Part shown: one piece after another, positions 1 through 14,563 of the stretch
How the letters are laid out: every line of letters starts with the position of its first letter
Position numbering within the stretch: position 1 is the stretch's first letter
Source of the DNA: Hypericum androsaemum
Lineage: Eukaryota; Streptophyta; Magnoliopsida; Malpighiales; Hypericaceae
Assembly: GCA_963995505.1 (NCBI GenBank)
Contig: OZ023184.1
Span: 16,428,228-16,492,227, forward strand
Direction: 5' to 3'
DNA length: 64,000 nt
Program-made: the position numbers and the translations under genes
The notes under the pieces: generated by a model
What the model was told of the DNA's origin: nothing
The model's input: only the letters and a program-made list of their open reading frames with translations
Database searches by the model: none

Positions 1-413
1 ATGAGGATGAGTTTTAGTATAGCACGAACGTGAAGGATCTTGTGAAGATTCTTTCAAAAAAACTTCGACCCTCCGAATAAATTCGCGAGTACAACGGGTC
101 TGTGAACACTTGACGTTAGGATACAATCACGTTCTTAACACTGTAATCGAGTTTAATATTTGTACGATCTTAACTCGATCAAGAACACACTATTTAGATT
201 CTGATGATGCTTATAGTAGGTGTAGGAAGGAAGAATTTTCGTTAGAAAATGATAACATGTTAATTGCTATTTATAGGGATTTGGATTCATCATTGGAACC
301 TCTTCATCATCCATAAATGTTTCTGGAACGTTCATGAATGGTGGCTTATAGGTTTGGGTCACTTCTTTTGAATTTAAACTCAAGAGGCACGGAGTTTGAA
401 TCTGTCCGGGTAG

Positions 414-447
414 ACTTGCGGTCGCCAGTTAACTGGCGGCCGCAAGT
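414..447. repeat. 34-bp near-perfect palindrome
   Basis: Two 17-base arms meet at the GTTAAC centre and differ by one base (CGGTCG against CGGCCG). Related GGCGGTCGCCAG words recur near 539-552 and GGCGGCCGCAAC near 1150, so it may belong to a decayed foldback or LINE-associated repeat. No gene is visible in 1-413. Confidence 0.6.
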
Positions 448-599
448 TACAAGAAAATAGCTTCGAAAATTATGGCGGGCCCGCAAGTTTATGGAACAAC
501 GCTCTTGAAAATTAATTTTTGGCGGGTGCCAATGAACTGGCGGTCGCCAGCTCTTCCTAATTCAAACAACGCGCACTGGTCGATCCCATTTACTCCCTG

Positions 600-1293
600 T
601 CGTAGCGCGGCTTTGAAAATATCCAACAATTGCCTTGGCTGCAGAACTCTGGGCCTTGGCCCTAGGCCTGGAGCTGACGTGGGAGAAGAGTTTCCAGCTA
701 GTTCATGTGGAGGTCGATTCGTCTCTAGCCATCATCTGTGTTAGAAGAGACATGGACCATGCTCACCCCCTGGTGACCCTGGTACATAGAGCGAGGGATC
801 TTATGGCGAGAGAATGGGAGATTGACATCCAGCACACTTAGCGGGAGGGCAACCGAATTGCTGACGCACTCTCCAACCATGCGCTGGCAATCTCACATAC
901 TCTCTCTATTTCTGATGTACCGTTTGACTGCTGTATTGAGACTTATCTAGATGATTTGCGTAGTGTTAGTTTCCTCGCTGCACCCACATGGCCAGTGATA
1001 AACTGAGAGGATCAGATTTCGTGGTATCAACATCAAGGCAGGTCGCCATGACCTTGCCGATGTGCTCTTTCCCTACTGATGCGAGTTTTTCTACTGGATT
1101 TTTACCGCCGGAGGGTTTTACTGAGGCCGGCAGGTTTTACTGAGGTCGGCGGCCGCAACCTCGGAAGAGGGGATCTCGATTTTGAGGCCAGTAGGACTTC
1201 TTTCGATGCTGGTTAGTTGACTATGTCTGATACTTTGTATACACTTTTTCGTATTTATATAAGGGTATGACCCCACCATTTCCAAAAAAAAAA
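600..1293 (+). mobile_element. LINE (L1-type) 3' end remnant
   Basis: This is a degenerate non-LTR retrotransposon tail. It contains an RNase H-like reading frame, then a non-coding tail with the words CTTGCCGATGTGCTCTTTCCC and TTTTTCTACTGGATTT, and ends in a 10-A tract at about 1286-1295. A tail with the same words and its own A-tract occurs at 60396-60658, so both come from one LINE family. The 5' boundary is uncertain and no target-site duplication was found. Confidence 0.6.
611..1006 (+). pseudogene. LINE RNase H domain remnant
   Basis: The frame resembles the RNase H (RVT_3) domain at the C-terminus of plant L1-type ORF2 proteins: AAELWALALGLEL, then HVEVDSSLAI with an acidic metal-binding position, then after an in-frame TAG at 839-841 the C-terminal REGNRIADALSNHA motif. 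The frame closes at TGA 1004-1006. The internal stop and the missing reverse transcriptase upstream make it a pseudogene fragment. The 4696-9122 LINE has no such domain, so two LINE lineages are present. Confidence 0.65.
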
Positions 1294-2674
1294 GCTATAA
1301 GGCGTTTAAGTAAGGGTCCATTCAATGGCATAGGATTCCTAATCTACCAATCCCACTAATTTACGGGTCAATTACGGGTCCTTTTCTTTACGAGAGAAGA
1401 ACCTTCCCACTACCTTTCCCTTTATTAGCGTCCGAGGAGGGTTGTGTCCTGTGGGCTTGGGAGGGAATGACCATGTGAGGTGGGTTACAAGAACACTAAT
1501 TAACAAAAACTTCTAATCTTATAAACATGTTTCAAATCAAGAAAGATTGTACCGGCAGGAAAATTATATTACTTGTTAATTATGACGATTTTAGCAGAAT
1601 CTCGGATTTGAATCATTGTATAGATAATACTGAAATAGTAGCTTTCGTTCTAATTACGACGATATTATTTGGATTTTGGATCATTCGTCGAACTCAAAAA
1701 GTTGTATCCATTTGAAAGTCTAGTACGTGTCTCAATAAAAAAGGGGCAAAATTTGATTTTTTGTGTCCTTAATTCAAAATTTTGAACTTTTAGAAAGATA
1801 TGTGATACGTTCGTATTGATCTCAAAATTTTGAACTTTTAGAAAGATATGTGATACGTTCGTATTGATCAAGCTAACCCATAAAGAAGCATCCCTAAGGC
1901 GTCTTTATTTCTTACCTTTGGGTTATAAAAGAAATTACCTTTCCCTTTCATTTTGATTAACTTTTTGGCTACCTTACGATTGACTTGCATGTTTTAATAC
2001 TAGTATACATAATTAAAAATACTTGTCCGCATAACATAAGCCGTATATAAAATAACGGAAGTTCAAATTCAGTTTTTGGCATACCACAAATGTTAAACTC
2101 ACTAATAAAAGCTAATCAATCACAACTAATGATCATTCTCCCACCGAACTAATCCATTGATAGATAAGCTAATTTTTGTTAGGTAAAGTAAATTTTATTA
2201 ATGTGAGAATCCTCCATCTTTTCCTGTTAAAGTCAACAAAAAAGTCTAGAGCAACTCGAGACCTCGTTTGTTTTACAACATCGATTTCTTTCTCGAGTTC
2301 GAAACTTCTTAGTTAAATTAAAATAATGTTATTATCGATTGATCAAACTATTCGTTGGTATAACACTCCACCCATCAAACATGTTTACAATTCAACGACC
2401 ACGGATATATATACATAATAAAAATGAAGGAAATGGTGCCAGTAATTCCAATCAGGTGAGAATTTATTTACTTGTACACAATTAAGCTTCTCTTGGATTT
2501 ACTGCCCAAAAGAAGAACACCCTAACAAGTTAAAAGCAACAAACTAACTAAAAAAAACCTCCTACGAACATGAAGTCAACAACTAATTAAACCTTAGCTT
2601 AACTAAAGCTAACTAGTTATCTGCTCGAACTTGGATTAATCGTCACCGTGAATTTCCTGAGTTTGTCGAAACGT
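1294..2674. other. AT-rich intergenic spacer with a 48-bp tandem duplication
   Basis: I see no supportable gene. The only clear structure is a two-copy tandem repeat of 48 bp (1774-1821 and 1822-1869) that starts TCAAAATTTTGAAC and is almost identical between copies. The rest is AT-rich and probably includes the promoter-distal region 3' of the SMR gene. Confidence 0.6.
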
Positions 2675-3037
2675 TCACTTGGCCCTTTGAACGTGGCGTA
2701 TTACAAAGACGGATTCCAAGTCAGGAGGGTTGAAGAACTCCTTAACGCCAGTAACGTAGTTGCACTTGGAGGCCGCCTTCCTCTTCCTCGGAGCCGGAGG
2801 ACAAGTCAACCCCAAAGAAGACACAACCCTAGACTCCTCGCCGGTCGGAGTTGTACAGATACTGCCGCCGTTCTCCTCCTCCTCGTCGCCGCCATTAACG
2901 TCAACAACTCGAAGATCGAGATCTTTCTCTTTCTCCTTGGTAATTGGCTTCGTGTACACCGCCTTCAACGGAGCTCGTAGTGGCACTCCCGCTAAGTCGG
3001 TAAGATCACGGGACGTTATATTGCCTGAAAACCCCAT
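2675..3037 (-). CDS. SMR: SIAMESE-related (SMR) cyclin-dependent kinase inhibitor
   Basis: Small intronless reading frame of 120 residues, the usual form of this plant-specific family. SMR proteins bind CDK-cyclin complexes in the nucleus, restrain mitosis and promote endoreduplication. Family marks in order: an acidic middle (GGDEEEENGG), the TPTGEE motif, the signature CPPAPRKRK and the C-terminal cyclin-binding-like EFFNPPDLESVF. The ATG at 3037 gives MGFSGNITSRDLTDL and is the only in-frame start before the conserved part. A-rich and T-rich spacers flank it. The exact subgroup cannot be decided; the PPDLE end fits SMR members other than SIAMESE itself. Family assignment is confident, activity is inferred. 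Confidence 0.88.
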   Translation of the reverse strand: MGFSGNITSRDLTDLAGVPLRAPLKAVYTKPITKEKEKDLDLRVVDVNGGDEEEENGGSICTTPTGEESRVVSSLGLTCPPAPRKRKAASKCNYVTGVKEFFNPPDLESVFVIRHVQRAK

Positions 3038-4679
3038 CTCTTTTGGATTTGAAGGGGTTAGTGAGATTGAGAAGCTTTAGATGATTATATATTAGAGGGG
3101 ATGAGGGAATAAAGGGGCGTAATTGTGACGGAATAAAGATGCGTACAGAGAGAATCGGATGAAAAGGTAGTGGGAAAGTGAAGGGAGAGATAATTATTTT
3201 CGGTAAAATAGGGTTCGACAATTCTCCGAAAAAAGTGAAGGGGTAGGGAAAAGGTTGGAGAAGCTGCGAGGGGAAATGAAAATGGAAAGGTTTTCTATAG
3301 TTTGTTTCTTTGGTGGTCTTTTCAAGAGAGGGGAAAGGCTAAAACAGAGTAACAGGAATTGGAGGACAGGATAAAAAGGAAAGAATTGAAAATGTCTTTC
3401 TTTTTGTCGGCTTTATTACGTAACAAGGCTTTGCATATTTCATGTACTAAAGTATATTAAGAAAATATCAACAAATAGGTTTTTTTGTTGTGTGAGATAA
3501 CTACATGCTTAAAAATGAGTCAAGTGTCTTTTTAAAAGTAATTTTTTATGCCCAAACTCGAAATCTCTATCAATTTATGCTGTGCCTAATTTTTTGTTTA
3601 ATGAAATCAAAACTTTTGTCAAATATTTAATATTCTCATATTCTCAAAATTTTAAATTTTTGTTTGAACTAAAATAATGATTACACAGGTTGATCTAAAT
3701 ATTTGTTGGTAAGGAAAAAAATAAGGGTTGAGACTTGAGAAGAGACATGTTCAATGTTCATGTGATCTTCAATCGGATCGAGAGAGGGGAAAGAAACTCG
3801 TGACATAAGCTGATCCAAGAGGCGGTGGGCGGAAGGCGGAAGCTAGCCTTGCGAGTGCCCGTGAAAATAGCTGACCGCGGGCAGGGAATTCGATTGAAAT
3901 TGACTCGATGATTTGGCGCCAAATTTTTGGGATAGCCAAAACAAGGGTTGGTTGGTCAATACACAATATTAAAATATTTGTTAAAATAATTTTGTCTACA
4001 ATCTATTTAAATCTAGACTAATAGATTTAATAATGCTTCCGATATCGAATGATATAAGTAAATAATATGTAAATAATAATAATAAAATGTAGCAAGAAAG
4101 AAGTAACAATTGTTCGACAAATACATATTCAAGTTTGGTAAACTTTTAAAAAGTAATAAAATTTTACTAACAAGTATTTAACAGTAAAATTTTGTTATTT
4201 TTCAAATATTTTAATTAATTTAGATTTAAATTAGGCAATAAAATAATTTAGATACGAGACAGTATAAAAAAAAAAGAACAGCTGCGATTTACAAATTCCT
4301 TTTCCGTATAAAATAATTAAGAACAGTGGTGTCTGTCTGTGTCTATACTGACGTTATGTCTTCAGGGAGCTACTGTAGTTTATTCGAAAAAAGAACAGCA
4401 CTGCTACACGTTGCACACGTCATTGTCTTATTATTTTGAACTCTATAAATTATTGGGAAAAGTCTTATTTTAGATGGCATAGTCTGAAAATTTATCATGT
4501 GATTAATTATATACATTTCATCCTTATCCCATTTCAATTGGGAGTTATTTTAAATTGTACTTGGCTGTGACAGCAATGGAGCATTTGAAATTATTTAGAA
4601 CGTTTCTTCACTTTTTTTTTACTTTTCCAGGAAATCAGAATTCTTTATACTAAGCGTAAAATGACCTTCATTCACACGA
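3038..4679. other. AT-rich intergenic region upstream of the SMR gene
   Basis: No gene is supported. 3038-3400 is purine-rich and is the presumed 5' UTR and promoter of the minus-strand SMR gene. The remainder is AT-rich. Short frames at 3006-3221 and 3769-3966 show no family resemblance. Confidence 0.5.
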
Positions 4680-4695
4680 ACATTAGTTTCCTACT
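4680..4695. repeat. LINE target-site duplication, 3' copy
   Basis: ACATTAGTTTCCTACT is repeated exactly at 9123-9138 and lies directly beside the poly(T) that is the element's poly(A) tail on the minus strand. Confidence 0.9.
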
Positions 4696-5026
4696 TTTTT
4701 TTTTAAAGGTAAGTATATTAAGAGTCGCCATGATATATACATCTTACTTAGTATGGTATTCCCCCTGCCATGGTGCCGAACGGGGTTGCGACCGCCGGTC
4801 TCGTCAAAACCCTACCACACCAAAACCCAGAGGGAAAAAGGTGTGGTAGGGAAAGAGTACCCCGATAGGAAAACCTATCTTGACGTTGAAATCGCGAATT
4901 CAATACCACACCGTCATCTAGAAAAAGGAACAAAAAAGCAAGAAAAAAAGTCGCAGCAACCACAGATCAACGAAAACACTAAAAACTCCATGAGAGAAAC
5001 CAATGAGGACCGCACGAACCGAAACA

Positions 5027-8000
5027 TCAAGGAGCGCTTGTAGCCATGAGGGACAAAAGAACATCCTGCCTATGCAAATCAGCTACTTGACTGCTCCATA
5101 AAGACCATTCAGAAAAGCATCTCTCAATAGCAAGGATCAACCGGTTGAAAATAACATTGCCCCCATCGAAGATAACATGATTACGAAGCTTCCAAATATT
5201 CCAACAAACCGCCGCAAAAAGGATGTACCAAAAATTCTTCAAGGGGCGGCCGTGTACAAGACCAACCCAAGCATCCAAGCTGCCCAACAGCGAACCACAA
5301 GAACACCAACTAATACCGAGGAGCTTGGCGAAATGGTTCCACACCCGAACAGAGAAAGAGCAATGGAGCAAAATGTGGCTGGAGGACTCCGAATTCAGAT
5401 TGCAAAGGACGCACGAAGAGCTGCCATGACCAATAAGGCCAATTCTCGCAAGGTTGTCTCTAGTCTTGATCTTGCCCTGCAAAGCCATCCACAAAAAACA
5501 ACTAACTTTCAAAGGAATAAGACGAATCATACCTTTCTGAAGCACCTTAGGAGCCGAGATTGAAAAGCCATTAAACATGGAAGAGTAAACAATCTTGGTA
5601 GCGAAACCACCGGCAGGGTCTGGCAGCCACGAATAACCATCCGAACAGGTAGAGCCAAAGCTACGAGGCAGAACGTTAATGATACGATAGAGATCCTCTA
5701 AAAGATCTTGTTCACCAATCCGCAATTCACGTCGCCAAGATAGGGACCAAACCCACCGGGACTCAAGCCAATGACCACAGCAGCTAATAACATCGTCTTT
5801 GTTAAGGCTCGTACGAAAAAGTCTCGGGAAGGCCAGGCATAAAGGAGTAACGGTCGCCCAAGGATCTTTCCAGAAAAGCACATTATTACCGGATCTCAAA
5901 GAAACACCAATATTGCTGGAGAAATTTTTTGCAATGGGAACATCCGAGATAGCAAGTTTCCAGATATTAAGCCACACACCATTTCGGCGAGCGTTACCCG
6001 ACACTTTAGACAGTGGAAAAACCAAAGCAGAATCAGGCGGACCATGAATTGCAGAGATAACTTTCACCCAAAGAGCATTAGGGTCGTTGATGAAACGCCA
6101 AATCCATTTAAGCAGAAGAGCCTCATTTTTTAGATCAATACTAGGTATGCCTAGACCACCGCACTCCATAGGGAGACAAGCATGGCACCAAGGGACAAAG
6201 GAAAGACAGCGCTTGGAAGCATCACCTCCCCAAAGAAATTGCCAAAACTTGCCCTCAATATTATGACGAACACCAGTAGGGATCTAAAATAGGGACATGA
6301 AGTAAATAGGCAGGTTAGAGAGAACCGCCTTCACCATAGTAACTCTTCCCCCAATTGAGAGGAGACTCCCCTTCCAAGAGGCGAGACGGTTGTCCAAAGT
6401 CTCAAGAACAGGTTCCCAAACCGCCTTTCCCTTCAGTGAAGAACCGATCGGAAAACCTAAATACTTTAAAGGTAATACCTGCATCTTGCAACCCCAACTA
6501 TTAGTGATTTCAGAGAGCCAATTGTTGTCTGTATTGAGTCCAGTAATAGAGCACTTTTCGAAATTGAGAGAGAGCCCGGAGACCAATGAGAAGAGTGCCA
6601 GCAAATATTTAAGATTCTTCAGACTCGTGGAGCAGGCATTCGAGAAGAGAAGGGTGTCGTCAGCATACTGCAACATACAGAGGCTGCCAAAATTACCCGG
6701 GAGACGAATCCCACTAATCAAACCTGAACTCTCGGCCTTTAGAATAATACGGCGAAGGCTTCCGCCACCATAAGGAAAAGGTAGGGCGAGAGAGGGTCGC
6801 CCTGACGCAACCCCCTCTCCATGCGGAAGAGCCCCGTCGGAGAACCATTAATGAGAACCGAAGCATAAGCGCCTCTAATGCAACTTGATACCTAAACTCT
6901 CCAACGAGATCCAAAACACATAGCGATGAGTAATTCTTTAATGTAATCCCAAGAGACACAGTCGAAGGCCTTTTTAAAATCGAGCTTAACTAGAACACTA
7001 GGAGACCTTGATTTCTTCAAGAAGGAAATAACCTCGCTGCAAATGAGAGCACCATCTGTAATTTGACGCCCTTCAAGGAAAGCAGACTGCTCAGAACCAA
7101 TCACCTGGCCAATGACACCACAAAGTCGCAATGATAAAATCTTCGATATGATCTTATAAAGGCTCCCAATGAGAGAGATAGGTCTGAAATCAGCAAAATT
7201 CTTAGAGCCATGCTTCTTTGGGATTAAGGACACAAAAGACGCTTTAACCTCTACTGGAAGGGTCGGATAGCTGAAAAAACTAATCACAAAATCACAAACA
7301 TCAGTAGCCACAATATCCCAACACCCCTTGAAGAAAGTGAAACAGTAACCATCTGGACCTGGGGCTTTATCAGAATCACAGGCCCAAACAGCAGCTTTAA
7401 CCTCCTCAGAAGAAGGAAGGCGATCAAGGGCTGAAGCTGCATCACTACTGATTTTATCAAAGAGATCACGATCAATAGTAGGCCTTTTCCAAGTGACCTC
7501 CTTAAACTGGTTTTCAAAATAGATTTCAGCCGCACGCTTGATCCCATCAAGGTCCAAAAAAGTGACACCACCATACCGAATTTCACCAATAAAGTTAGTC
7601 TTAGAACGAATTTTGGAAGCTGCATGGAAAAACTTGGTGTTGCGATCCCCATCTTTGCCCCAAGAGAGACGGGACCGCTGACGCCACATAGAATCAACCA
7701 GTCGATGCTTGAACCATAAATCATTTTGAGCAGAGGTGCGACGTATCGCTTGCGTCTCGGAGAGATCAGCCACTTCTTCAAGCCTGTCAAGCTCATCTAT
7801 CTCCTCGCCAAGTGCCTGAACCTCCTCCTCCAGCTCATTGAGAGGCAAGGGGTGCCATTTACGAAGCTCGGCCTTCAGGAGCTTTAGCTTCAAAATAACC
7901 TTGTTCGACCCTAAAACCTGCAAGTCAAAAGAGTTCCACCAATTAGCGACCTTATCTTTGAAGTCGGGGTTAAGAAGCCAAGCCGAAACAAAATGAAATG

Positions 8001-8718
8001 GCTTAGGCCCCCAGTTGACGTTCGAAGTCTTTAGGAGAATCGGATTGTGGTCGGAAGTCCACTTGCAAAGCCCCCAGAGACTGGACTCAGGAAAAAATTG
8101 CAGCCAGTCCGGAGAGACAAGCACGCGGTCAATACGGCTAGCTGCAGTAGAACTTCTCCAGGTAAATCTCCTGCCAATAAGAGGCAAATCAATAAGACAA
8201 AGATCATCAATTAAACTTCTAAAATGTCCAGAAGCCGGAATGCCGTAATCAAAATCTCCCCTTCTTTCACTCCTAGAAACCACCGCATTGAAGTCACCAA
8301 GAGAAATCCAGAGATCGCCGCCAATGGACTCCTTCAGATCAATAATTTCGTTTCAAACAGTGATCTGATCAGCCAGTAAAGATGGAGCATAAACCACAAG
8401 GATACAACAACGTCTGTCAAGAGAAATAATAGAACCATCCAGGCACAGCCAATTATTGCCCCTCATAACCGAATTGCACTGAAAGAAATTAACACTCCAA
8501 ACAGCAACAATCCCACCAGACCTGCCATTGGAGGGAATAGCATCCCAACCAATGGCCTCATGCTTCCAGAGTTGACGAGCTAACCAAGACGAAGGTGCCG
8601 TAACTTTAGATTCAGCTATAGCGAGAAAACCAACATTATTCTTCCTAACCATTCCTCTAACTTTCCTCTTCTTGCTGGATGCGTTGATCCCCCTCGAATT
8701 CCAAAACAGCCAGTTCAT
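5027..8718 (-). pseudogene. LINE ORF2: endonuclease-reverse transcriptase (disrupted)
   Basis: Roughly 1230 codons. The N-terminal AP-like endonuclease shows LFWNSRGIN, AIAESK, GDFNAV and SDHNPILL. The reverse transcriptase follows: DKAPGPDGY, FRPISLIGSLYKIISK, QSAFLEGRQITDG, LVKLDFKKAFDCVSWDY, RQGDPLSPYLF, LQYADDTLLF, LNFEKCSI and LKYLGFPIG. A zf-RVT region (CVLCNLNSESSSHILLHC) lies near the C-terminus. Breaks: an in-frame TGA at 8353-8355, a frameshift near 6900, another near 6735, and a TAG at 6284-6286; the final stop is at 5027. There is no RNase H domain. The start overlaps the ORF1 stop as ATGA. The catalytic YADD is present although the frame is broken. Confidence 0.92.
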
Positions 8719-9122
8719 TTAGAGGCTGAAACTTCTTGAATCTCCGTAGATGTAGCCATAGAATCGACATCCAACTCGTTGACAACTGTGACAGGAATAG
8801 GGAGAATAGAGGTCAGGGCGTCTACCATGATATTCCCGTGTTCTTCGGAAGAAATGCCGGCTAAGGGAGCGAGCATCCAGGCCTCAGCAGCTGCTGTCAA
8901 AATCTGATCATTGTCCACTTGAATAGGAGAAGAAACCTTGGATTGGTCCTTACAAGAGAATTTGACTTGGGAGGAGCGGGGGCTGACTCTACATTTGGGC
9001 AATCTACGGAAAGGCCTATAGTGATTCAGAAATAGATTGAGGGAATGGTTTGTTAATCTTGGCGGCTTCCTTGCCAATAGCTTGGCTGACCTGTGGTCGA
9101 TATTGATCCTATCATACGGTCG
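8715..9122 (-). pseudogene. LINE ORF1 C-terminal fragment
   Basis: The frame is open from the element's 5' boundary (9122) to a TGA at 8715-8717 and reads YDRINIDHRSAKLL early on. It lacks the N-terminal Gag-like and zinc-knuckle part, consistent with 5' truncation. The stop overlaps the ORF2 ATG by the tetranucleotide ATGA, which suggests termination-reinitiation coupling in the parent element. Confidence 0.7.
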
Positions 9123-9138
9123 ACATTAGTTTCCTACT
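9123..9138. repeat. LINE target-site duplication, 5' copy
   Basis: Identical 16-bp partner of 4680-4695; defines the truncated 5' end of the LINE. Confidence 0.9.
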
Positions 9139-11114
9139 AAAAGTGAAGAATAAAATCACAAAATATTTGGTAAAAAATGTCAATCTATTTGTGCAATTAA
9201 CATGATGTGAAATTCGAGTTTGGGAAACAATTATCGAAGTTCCCTTCAGCCATATCATTTTTTAATGAGAAGTTAGTGATCCGAATTTATAACACTTTGA
9301 TGTAATTTTATACCTATCGGCTATCATTTCAGTCAGTATTATGTCGGTGTGATTTTTTGAGAAAAGTTATCAACTCTTATAATTGATATCATAGTCATGT
9401 GGTCCAAATAGTCTACGATACCTACTAAAAAAAATTACACTATACGCAATAACATGTCTAGCATATTTTTTTTCTATGTATTTGATTTAATATGACTATT
9501 TAATAAACCATTTCTCCCAAAAAATTACAAAACCTTCAGTTTCAGTTTCAGCATGTCATTCATCCATCAATCATTATTATGAGGTTGGTTCGGAAGTTGA
9601 AGATCTTCGTTCTCTCTCTCTGGTTTCTGTGTGTTGATCGGATCGAGGACATTAATTGGACTTTTATGATGTCAGCAGCTAATTTTTTAAATAATTATGT
9701 TATTAAAAAAATCGTAAAACATGAAATTCCATAGTTTTTGTTGATGACCAAGAAAATATGTCCATTTTTAATTTTATATATTATTCGTACTGGACATTAA
9801 ATTTCTTTACCTTGCTGTGTGCGTATATTAGACCTCCCGATACGTTCGAATTCACAGTAACTTCATTTAAGGACGAATTTAAATATAAATTGTGAACCAT
9901 CGAATTTGAATGAATTCTTTTTAAAGTTAGGGTTTATACTATTGTAAAAAATGTTTGTATTTATTTCATTTCTCTTATCTCAATTATTGTTTAATAAGTT
10001 TTTAAATGAATCAACATCTTAAATTGAACTTAGACAAACTACAATTTGTTGATTTAGAGTATGGTAAAAATTATGCTTACAATTTTAAAGTAAGATAAGA
10101 TTTGTATATCTTTTATTTTAAAACTGAATGATTTGATATTTGATACTTGATACATGGACTAATCCAAAATTATGTGGGTTATATAAAAAATTATGTTAAA
10201 AACATAATTTAAGTGTTGCATAAATTGTTACCATAATCTAAGGATAATTTTTAATATTCCCCATATTTATCTCCCCTTTCGAATGAGTTCTAATTTATTA
10301 ATTTTTGTATATATTACGGACGGACTCGAATCGTATTCGACAGTTTGACGAATTTTACAAATCTTGAATTGTATTCAATTCGTCTCCAGATGAATTTGAA
10401 TCAAATTTTAGACGAATCGAATCAAATCACGGATCAAATTTTCACAATATTCAGGTCTAGCTTATATTATGCATGAATCATCTCTGGACGAATGGACTTA
10501 ATTGCTCGGAGAAACAGTAATTTGCAACAATTGTGACAACATGCACAAGTTTTTTTTTCTTTTCACGTAGCATTTCTAACGGACAACATAATTTATTATA
10601 TCTTAACTAAAAAATCTCAATTTTTAAATATTTATCCGAAATTTTTTTGTTATCATTATAAGATTATATCTTCTTTAAAACTAGATTAGTTTACCGTACC
10701 ATATAGTTAACCCGTTTGCATCTCCGCATAATCTAATGTTGGAGGTGTTTTATTCAGCCACTTGGATTAATTGAAGCTGAGGCCACTTGTTTTAGGCTGA
10801 CGAGAGAATTAATACCACCAGTACATCAATATGATCACTTTTCTTAGGTTGAGGATTGGAACTCTCCGGACAACCTCCGAGTCGTTTTTTAAAACCATGG
10901 CAAATCGAACGGCACCACCTGTACATTGATGAACCAGCTATATATATATATATGGAGCAAATCCAGAAGGGAGCAAATCCAGAAGGGTACTATACCAACT
11001 TTCAGTTGTCTATAGCAAGATGGAAAGACAATATTTAAGCAGTGTACTTCAAAGTGGCTGAGCAGCAGCCCAAGAATATGATACAGTTTTGAAGGAAACT
11101 TTAAGACCACTGCT
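9139..11114. other. AT-rich intergenic spacer
   Basis: No gene is supported. A short (TA)n run lies near 10941-10953, followed by a doubled GGAGCAAATCCAGAAG at about 10954-10987. The part near 11000-11114 is the presumed 3' UTR of the aminotransferase gene. Confidence 0.5.
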
Positions 11115-14036
<2,922 letters not shown>

Positions 14037-14041
14037 GTCTC

Positions 14042-14496
14042 CTGAACTCCTCACAGAGATCAAAAACAGCACAACAGCCAACTAATTCCGAACCTGATAG
14101 AGTAACAAAGCAACAAATATCACCCGAAAAGCGAACTAAAACCGAAATGAAAAGTAGGATTACAGAGACATGGATTCGAAACATAGAGAAAAGATTCATC
14201 CCATTGCAGCCCCACAACACCATCAAAGAGTACATAAACAAAAACCCCTGTCTAATCAACAAAGACTAGAACTTTATGCACCTTGAATGCTAAAATGGGA
14301 CAACTAACTACAGTGAAGATTCTGAAGCAAGCAAACAGTTACCAAAATTTCTAGAACAAATGGGATTGATTGACCCAATTCAATTGCACCAACAAGATCA
14401 TAACCAAGAAATCATTAGAGTTCTAGAAAAATTCAAGATTAACCAACCAACCAACCACCTTTAACAATTTTCCAGCGGAATTTAGGAGAAGGTTAC
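14042..14496 (-). other. Probable 5'-UTR intron of the aminotransferase gene
   Basis: On the minus strand AAAGAG|GTAACC at 14497/14496 is a good donor, and GTTCAG|GAGACATGG places an acceptor at 14042, five bases before the start codon. This is inferred from splice-site sequence only. Confidence 0.5.
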
Positions 14497-14518
14497 CTCT
14501 TTGTGAAGTGAGGCACTT

Positions 14519-14563
14519 CACTTCACTTCTCTTCTCTTCTCTTCTCTTCTCTTCTCTTCTCTT
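14519..14563. repeat. CTTCT/AAGAG pentanucleotide microsatellite in the leader or promoter
   Basis: Seven or so tandem TCTTC units on the plus strand, reading as GAAGA repeats in the orientation of the aminotransferase gene. They lie just upstream of the inferred 5'-UTR donor. Pyrimidine/purine tracts of this kind are common in plant core promoters and leaders. Confidence 0.75.

Larger units (their letters stand above)
4696..9122 (-). mobile_element. 5'-truncated L1-type LINE with perfect TSD
   Basis: A 4427-bp non-LTR retrotransposon inserted on the minus strand. Its poly(A) tail is the T-run beginning at 4696, and 16-bp identical direct repeats flank it (4680-4695, 9123-9138). From 5' to 3' it carries the end of ORF1, an overlapping ORF2 with endonuclease, reverse transcriptase and zinc-finger regions, and about 330 bp of 3' UTR. 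ORF1 is open to the very end of the element, so the 5' end is truncated, as expected from incomplete target-primed reverse transcription. ORF2 carries two stops and two frameshifts, so the copy is dead, but the intact TSD indicates a moderately recent insertion. Confidence 0.93.

Noticed and set aside
1527..1715. 62-codon frame ending FWIIRRTQKVVSI
   Set aside because: Hydrophobic AT-rich translation with no recognised family, no neighbours and no start context; likely chance.
3769..3966. 65-codon minus-strand frame
   Set aside because: No motif and no splice or promoter support; short chance frame in GC-richer spacer.
5177..5563. 128-codon plus-strand frame
   Set aside because: Antisense shadow of the LINE ORF2 C-terminal region.
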